Origin: Prevotella sp. UBA746
Lineage (GTDB): Bacteria > Bacteroidota > Bacteroidia > Bacteroidales > Bacteroidaceae
Length of the DNA stretch: 11,026 nt
Reading direction: 5' to 3'
Assembly: GCA_002298545.1 (NCBI GenBank)
Contig: DBKQ01000073.1
Coordinates: 1 to 11,026, forward strand
Below, in pieces: positions 7,885 through 11,026 of this stretch (positions within the stretch are counted from its first letter, which is position 1; each line of letters begins with the position of its first letter). The position numbers and the translations under genes are program-made. The notes under the pieces were generated by a model. The model was not told where the DNA came from and ran no database searches. It worked only from the letters and a program-made list of their open reading frames with translations.

Positions 7885-8382
7885 ATGAAAAAAATTACAT
7901 TAAATACTCTGTCGATACTTGCTGCAACATGTGTCGTGGCAACAGGAACCATGTTTGCATCATGCTCAGACGATGACGACAACAATAATGATCAAGAACT
8001 GCCGAAAATTCTCGACGGTTCTATGCCCGACCCTATCGACTGTCAGGTATATCATCGCGGTGAAACGATACCGTTCAGCTATACCTTTACTGACAACGTG
8101 GAACTGGGAAACTACAATATCGAGATACATAATAATTTTGACCACCATACCCACTCCACATCAGCAGGCGATTGTCCGCTCGATGCAAAGAAATCGCCTG
8201 TCAAGCCATGGGTATACAACAAGGATGAAAACATACCTGCAGGTTTGAAAACATACGACGCTAAGGTTGACATAAAGATTCCTACGGATATAGATCCGGG
8301 AGACTACCACTTCATGATTCGTGTGACGGACAAGGCTGGATGGCAGGAGCTAAAGGCTGTGAGCATCAAAATTTTGAAATGA
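7885..8382 (+). CDS. Surface lipoprotein with one DUF4625 domain
   Basis: This 165-residue protein has a lipoprotein signal peptide with the lipid cysteine at residue 27 (MFASC), followed at once by SDDDDNNND. SDDDD matches the Bacteroides-type lipoprotein export signal very well, so surface exposure is predicted. One DUF4625 domain covers about residues 40-164. Its marks are 'IPFSYTFTDNVELGNYNIEI' (62-81), the histidine cluster HNNFDHHTH (82-90), and 'DPGDYHFMIRVTDKAG' (138-152), which parallels 'EGEYHIHFTVTDANG' in the neighbouring lipoprotein. Cys53 and Cys97 could form a disulfide. The histidine cluster is a candidate metal site. Together with its neighbour it probably assists one or both TonB receptors; direct function is unknown. 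It sits 84 bases before the second receptor gene. Confidence 0.9.
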   Translation: MKKITLNTLSILAATCVVATGTMFASCSDDDDNNNDQELPKILDGSMPDPIDCQVYHRGETIPFSYTFTDNVELGNYNIEIHNNFDHHTHSTSAGDCPLDAKKSPVKPWVYNKDENIPAGLKTYDAKVDIKIPTDIDPGDYHFMIRVTDKAGWQELKAVSIKILK

Positions 8383-8466
8383 CGGTATTTAATAAAATTA
8401 CAGACAAAAAAGGAACAATAGTTTTTAGGTAAAAAGATTATATATTAATTTAAACAAACAAGACAA
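8383..8466 (+). other. AT-rich leader before the second receptor gene
   Basis: These 84 bases have no TAnnTTTG box and no hairpin with a T-tract. GGAA and AGG purine clusters occur (about 8410 and 8426), but none is at ribosome-binding distance from the ATG at 8467. The second receptor is therefore most simply read as continuing the upstream transcript. Confidence 0.4.
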
Positions 8467-10848
8467 ATGAAATCAAAGATTCAGCAGTTGGCACTCGCAG
8501 CTGGAGTGCTTACAGTATCATTTGCACCACAGGCGGCACTGGCAGCACAGGTGACAGAGAATGACGACTTTGCTAACACCGTGGTTAAGGCTACTGATGC
8601 CAATGTCTACGGACACGTAAAGGACAAGAAGAGTGGCGAACACATGCCATACGTCACCATCAGACTGAAAGGCACCACGATTGGTACCACGACGGATAAT
8701 ACGGGACACTATTTTCTGAAGAACCTGCCGGAAGGCACGTTCACTATCGAGGTGTCATATCTTGGATACAAAACTCAAGAGAAAAAGATTACAGTCAGAA
8801 AAGACGATACAGAGGAACTGAACTTCCAACTGGAAACAGATGACGTGGCGCTCGATGAGGTGGTTGTGTCTGCCAACAGAAGTGAAACGAAGCGAAGACT
8901 TGCTCCTAACCTGGTGAATGTGATAAACACAAAGTTGTTTGACATTACGCAGAGTACCTGTCTGGCTCAGGGACTTAACTTCCAACCGGGCGTGAGGACA
9001 GAGGACAACTGCCAGAACTGCGGATTTACTCAGGTAAGGATTAACGGACTCGACGGTCATTACTCACAGATTCTCGTTGACTCGCGCCCTGTGTTCTCTG
9101 CCCTTAACGGTGTGTATGGTCTGGAGCAGATTCCGGCAAACATGATAGACCGCGTGGAAGTGGTGCGCGGCGGAGGCTCCGCACTCTACGGAGCATCGGC
9201 GATTGGCGGAACGATTAACATCATAACCAAGGAGCCTACCCGCAACTCGGCTTCGTTCGGCCACACACTCTTGTCGCAAGGTGGGTCAAACTCGTTCGAC
9301 AACATCACGAGCGGCAACGTATCTCTTGTTACAGGCGACAACAAGGCTGGCATTTATGCCTACGGACAGAGCCGCAAGCGTAAGGGCTACGACCATGATG
9401 GCGACGGATATACGGAGCTGCCGGAACTGGAGAACCAGACGTTCGGACTGAGTTCTTACCTGCGCCTCAGTCCTTATTCTAAACTCAGTCTGCAGTATCA
9501 TGCAATCAAGGAGTTCCGCCGCGGCGGAAACAATCTCAGTATGCCGGCTCATGAGGCGAACATAACTGAACAGGTGGACCACAACATACAGGGCGGCGGA
9601 CTAACCTACGATTTGTTTACGCCTAACGAGAAGAACCACCTTTCTGCCTACTTCTCTTTCCAGACAACTGCACGCAAGAGCTACTACGGCGGTATCGGCG
9701 AGGGAACAGAGGAGGACATCGAGACTGCCGATAAGGCTTATGGCAGTACGCACGACTTTACTTACGTGTTCGGCTCGCAGTATGTCCACTCTTTCAGCAA
9801 ACTACTCTTCATGCCTTCTGACCTCACCCTCGGGGCGGAGTATAACTACGACGGACTGAAGGATGTTATCCTTGGTTACGACCGTAACTTCAAGCAGAAC
9901 ACTAACATCGGTAGTTTCTATTTCCAGAATGAATGGAAAAACAAGCAGTGGAGTTTCTTGCTCGGCGGCAGACTGGATAAGCATAACCTTATTGACCATG
10001 TGATTTTCAGTCCGCGTGTAAACCTTCGTTATAATCCTACGGAGAATATCAACCTTAGATTGACCTACGCTGGAGGTTTCCGTGCACCGCAGGCATTCGA
10101 CGAGGATCTGCATGTGGGCGTTGTTGGCGGAGAAAGACTCGTAACGGTACTTGCAGAAAATCTGAAGGAGGAGCGCTCAAACAGTTTCAGTCTTTCAGCC
10201 GACATGTATCATAAGTTCGGCAGCGTGCAGACGAATTTGTTGATTGAGGGTTTCTATACCGACCTTAACAATGTGTTTGCCCTGCGCCAGCTCGACAAGC
10301 CGGACGCTCAAGGAAATACCGTACAGGAGCGATACAATGCCTATGGTGCAAAAGTTTTCGGACTGAACATCGAGGGTAAGGCAATGTTCACAAAATGGTT
10401 TACTCTCCAGGCTGGTTTGACCCTGCAGAAGAGTATGTATGACGAGGCAATATCATGGAATGATGAGGTGCCGGAGCAGAAATACAAGAGAATGATGCAC
10501 ACACCAAATACTTATGGCTACTTCACGGCATCGTTCACTCCACTGAAACGTCTCACGGCTTCGATAACAGGTAACTACACCGGCAGCATGCTTATCGGAC
10601 ACTCTGCCGGATCAGGAGTGGAGAATCCTGTGGCTGTAGACACTCCTACGTTTATGGAGATGAACTTCAAAGTGGCATACGACTTCCCTATCTACAAATA
10701 TATGACACTGCAGGTGAACGGCGGAATACAGAACTTCACCAATGCTTACCAGAAGGATTTCGACAAGGGATGGAACCGCGACTCAAACTACATTTATGGT
10801 CCGTCGCTGCCGCGTAGCTACTATGTAGGAGTGAAAGTAAGCTATTAA
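8467..10848 (+). CDS. TonB-dependent receptor with CarboxypepD_reg-like domain and CxxC in the plug
   Basis: This 793-residue outer-membrane receptor has a signal peptide cleaved near residue 26 (AALA). A CarboxypepD_reg-like beta-sandwich follows (about 47-122, with 'VYGHVKDKKSGEHMPYVTI' and 'GHYFLKNLPEGTFTIEVSYLGY'), then a TonB-box-like DEVVVSANR (130-138), a plug (about 140-257) and a barrel ending in VGVKVSY. The plug has 'VRINGLDGHYSQILVDSRPVF' (190-210, core INGLDGHYSQILVD) and 'DRVEVVRGGGSALYGASAIGG' (228-248, core VEVVRGGGSALYG), typical of siderophore, heme, cobalamin and metal receptors of the CirA/BtuB/HmuR type. Cys182 and Cys185 form CxxC (NCQNCGF), with a further Cys165, which is notable because receptor plugs often have no cysteine. 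Such a plug is common in Bacteroidota receptors in my recollection. The substrate is unknown; the context suggests a metal or metal complex. It is the last gene of the locus. Confidence 0.95.
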   Translation: MKSKIQQLALAAGVLTVSFAPQAALAAQVTENDDFANTVVKATDANVYGHVKDKKSGEHMPYVTIRLKGTTIGTTTDNTGHYFLKNLPEGTFTIEVSYLGYKTQEKKITVRKDDTEELNFQLETDDVALDEVVVSANRSETKRRLAPNLVNVINTKLFDITQSTCLAQGLNFQPGVRTEDNCQNCGFTQVRINGLDGHYSQILVDSRPVFSALNGVYGLEQIPANMIDRVEVVRGGGSALYGASAIGGTINIITKEPTRNSASFGHTLLSQGGSNSFDNITSGNVSLVTGDNKAGIYAYGQSRKRKGYDHDGDGYTELPELENQTFGLSSYLRLSPYSKLSLQYHAIKEFRRGGNNLSMPAHEANITEQVDHNIQGGGLTYDLFTPNEKNHLSAYFSFQTTARKSYYGGIGEGTEEDIETADKAYGSTHDFTYVFGSQYVHSFSKLLFMPSDLTLGAEYNYDGLKDVILGYDRNFKQNTNIGSFYFQNEWKNKQWSFLLGGRLDKHNLIDHVIFSPRVNLRYNPTENINLRLTYAGGFRAPQAFDEDLHVGVVGGERLVTVLAENLKEERSNSFSLSADMYHKFGSVQTNLLIEGFYTDLNNVFALRQLDKPDAQGNTVQERYNAYGAKVFGLNIEGKAMFTKWFTLQAGLTLQKSMYDEAISWNDEVPEQKYKRMMHTPNTYGYFTASFTPLKRLTASITGNYTGSMLIGHSAGSGVENPVAVDTPTFMEMNFKVAYDFPIYKYMTLQVNGGIQNFTNAYQKDFDKGWNRDSNYIYGPSLPRSYYVGVKVSY

Positions 10849-10852
10849 ACAG

Positions 10853-10940
10853 TTCTTCGGGACAAACGCAGGCTTGGAATAATTTTATAAAGCCTTTGCT
10901 TTACCATGCCAATTATTTATACTATATTTGTCCCGAAGAA
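10853..10940. repeat. 88-base concentric inverted repeat after the second receptor gene
   Basis: Perfect 14-base arms TTCTTCGGGACAAA (10853-10866) and TTTGTCCCGAAGAA (10927-10940) enclose two further concentric pairings. These are AATAATT (10878-10884) with AATTATT (10911-10917), and TAAAGC (10888-10893) with GCTTTA (10898-10903) around a CTTT loop. The left arm starts four bases after the stop codon. No T-run of terminator type follows. It could be a 3' mRNA stabiliser, a factor-dependent end, or a small MITE-like element with terminal inverted repeats; I see no clear target-site duplication. Confidence 0.75.
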
Positions 10941-10952
10941 TATTTATACCAA

Positions 10953-11015
10953 CGTTTTCGTTAAGCCAAATGAGCAGAGTGAAGCTTGCTTCAACTCTGC
11001 CATGGCGAGAAAACG
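10953..11015. repeat. 63-base concentric palindromic element
   Basis: Four nested pairings share nearly one centre: CGTTTTC (10953-10959) with GAAAACG (11009-11015), GCCA (10965-10968) with TGGC (11003-11006), GCAGAGT (10974-10980) with ACTCTGC (10994-11000), and GAAG (10981-10984) with CTTC (10989-10992) around a CTTG loop. The whole could extrude as a cruciform or fold as RNA. It resembles REP-like dispersed intergenic elements. No coding frame of note is present from 10849 to the end. Confidence 0.65.
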
Positions 11016-11026
11016 AAGGATGAAAT

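Noticed and set aside
7655..7885. Open frame of 76 codons bridging the two lipoprotein genes
   Set aside because: It overlaps the end of the first lipoprotein gene in another frame and runs through the hairpin; its translation shows no signal or domain.
1..11026. CRISPR array, tRNA, rRNA, transposase or integrase genes
   Set aside because: No regularly spaced repeats, cloverleaf sequence, rRNA-like sequence or transposase/integrase protein was seen on either strand.

Overview
The window looks like chromosomal DNA of a Bacteroidota bacterium, most likely Prevotella or a close relative. Four things point there. The promoters have the TAnnTTTG form of the -7 box. Two lipoproteins carry the acidic 'SDDDD'-type surface-export signal after the lipid cysteine. 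A large secreted protein ends in a C-terminal domain that resembles a type IX secretion (T9SS) sorting domain. The TonB-dependent receptors are of Bacteroidota type, one with an N-terminal carboxypeptidase-regulatory-like domain. The genus is inferred from general likeness, not from a search.

Layout. Positions 1-189 hold a palindromic element cut by the window edge and a promoter. Positions 190-1653 (+) encode a DUF1846/UPF0371 cytoplasmic protein. A strong bidirectional terminator (1672-1728) separates it from a convergent gene, 1742-4072 (-), for a secreted, probably beta-propeller protein with a T9SS-like C-terminal domain. An AT-rich divergent promoter region (4073-4348) follows. From there five genes run on the + strand: a small His/Cys-rich membrane protein (4349-4717), a TonB-dependent receptor without an N-terminal extension (4789-6984), a tandem-domain DUF4625-like lipoprotein (7015-7779), a single-domain DUF4625 lipoprotein (7885-8382), and a second TonB-dependent receptor with a CarboxypepD_reg-like domain and a CxxC motif in its plug (8467-10848). 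The window ends in two large concentric inverted repeats (10853-10940 and 10953-11015).

The five + strand genes read as one outer-membrane acquisition locus. Two TonB-powered pores would import a substrate, two lipoproteins predicted to face outward could capture or hand it over, and a small inner-membrane or periplasmic protein has clustered His and Cys residues. The repeated His and Cys motifs suggest a transition metal or metal complex. The first receptor has ZnuD-like plug features, so zinc is the leading guess, with copper, iron/heme or another chelate possible. A perfect 18-bp palindrome lies exactly where transcription of the locus should start and is a good candidate operator for a metal-responsive or other repressor. 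A terminator-like hairpin between the two lipoprotein genes may set a step in expression within the locus.
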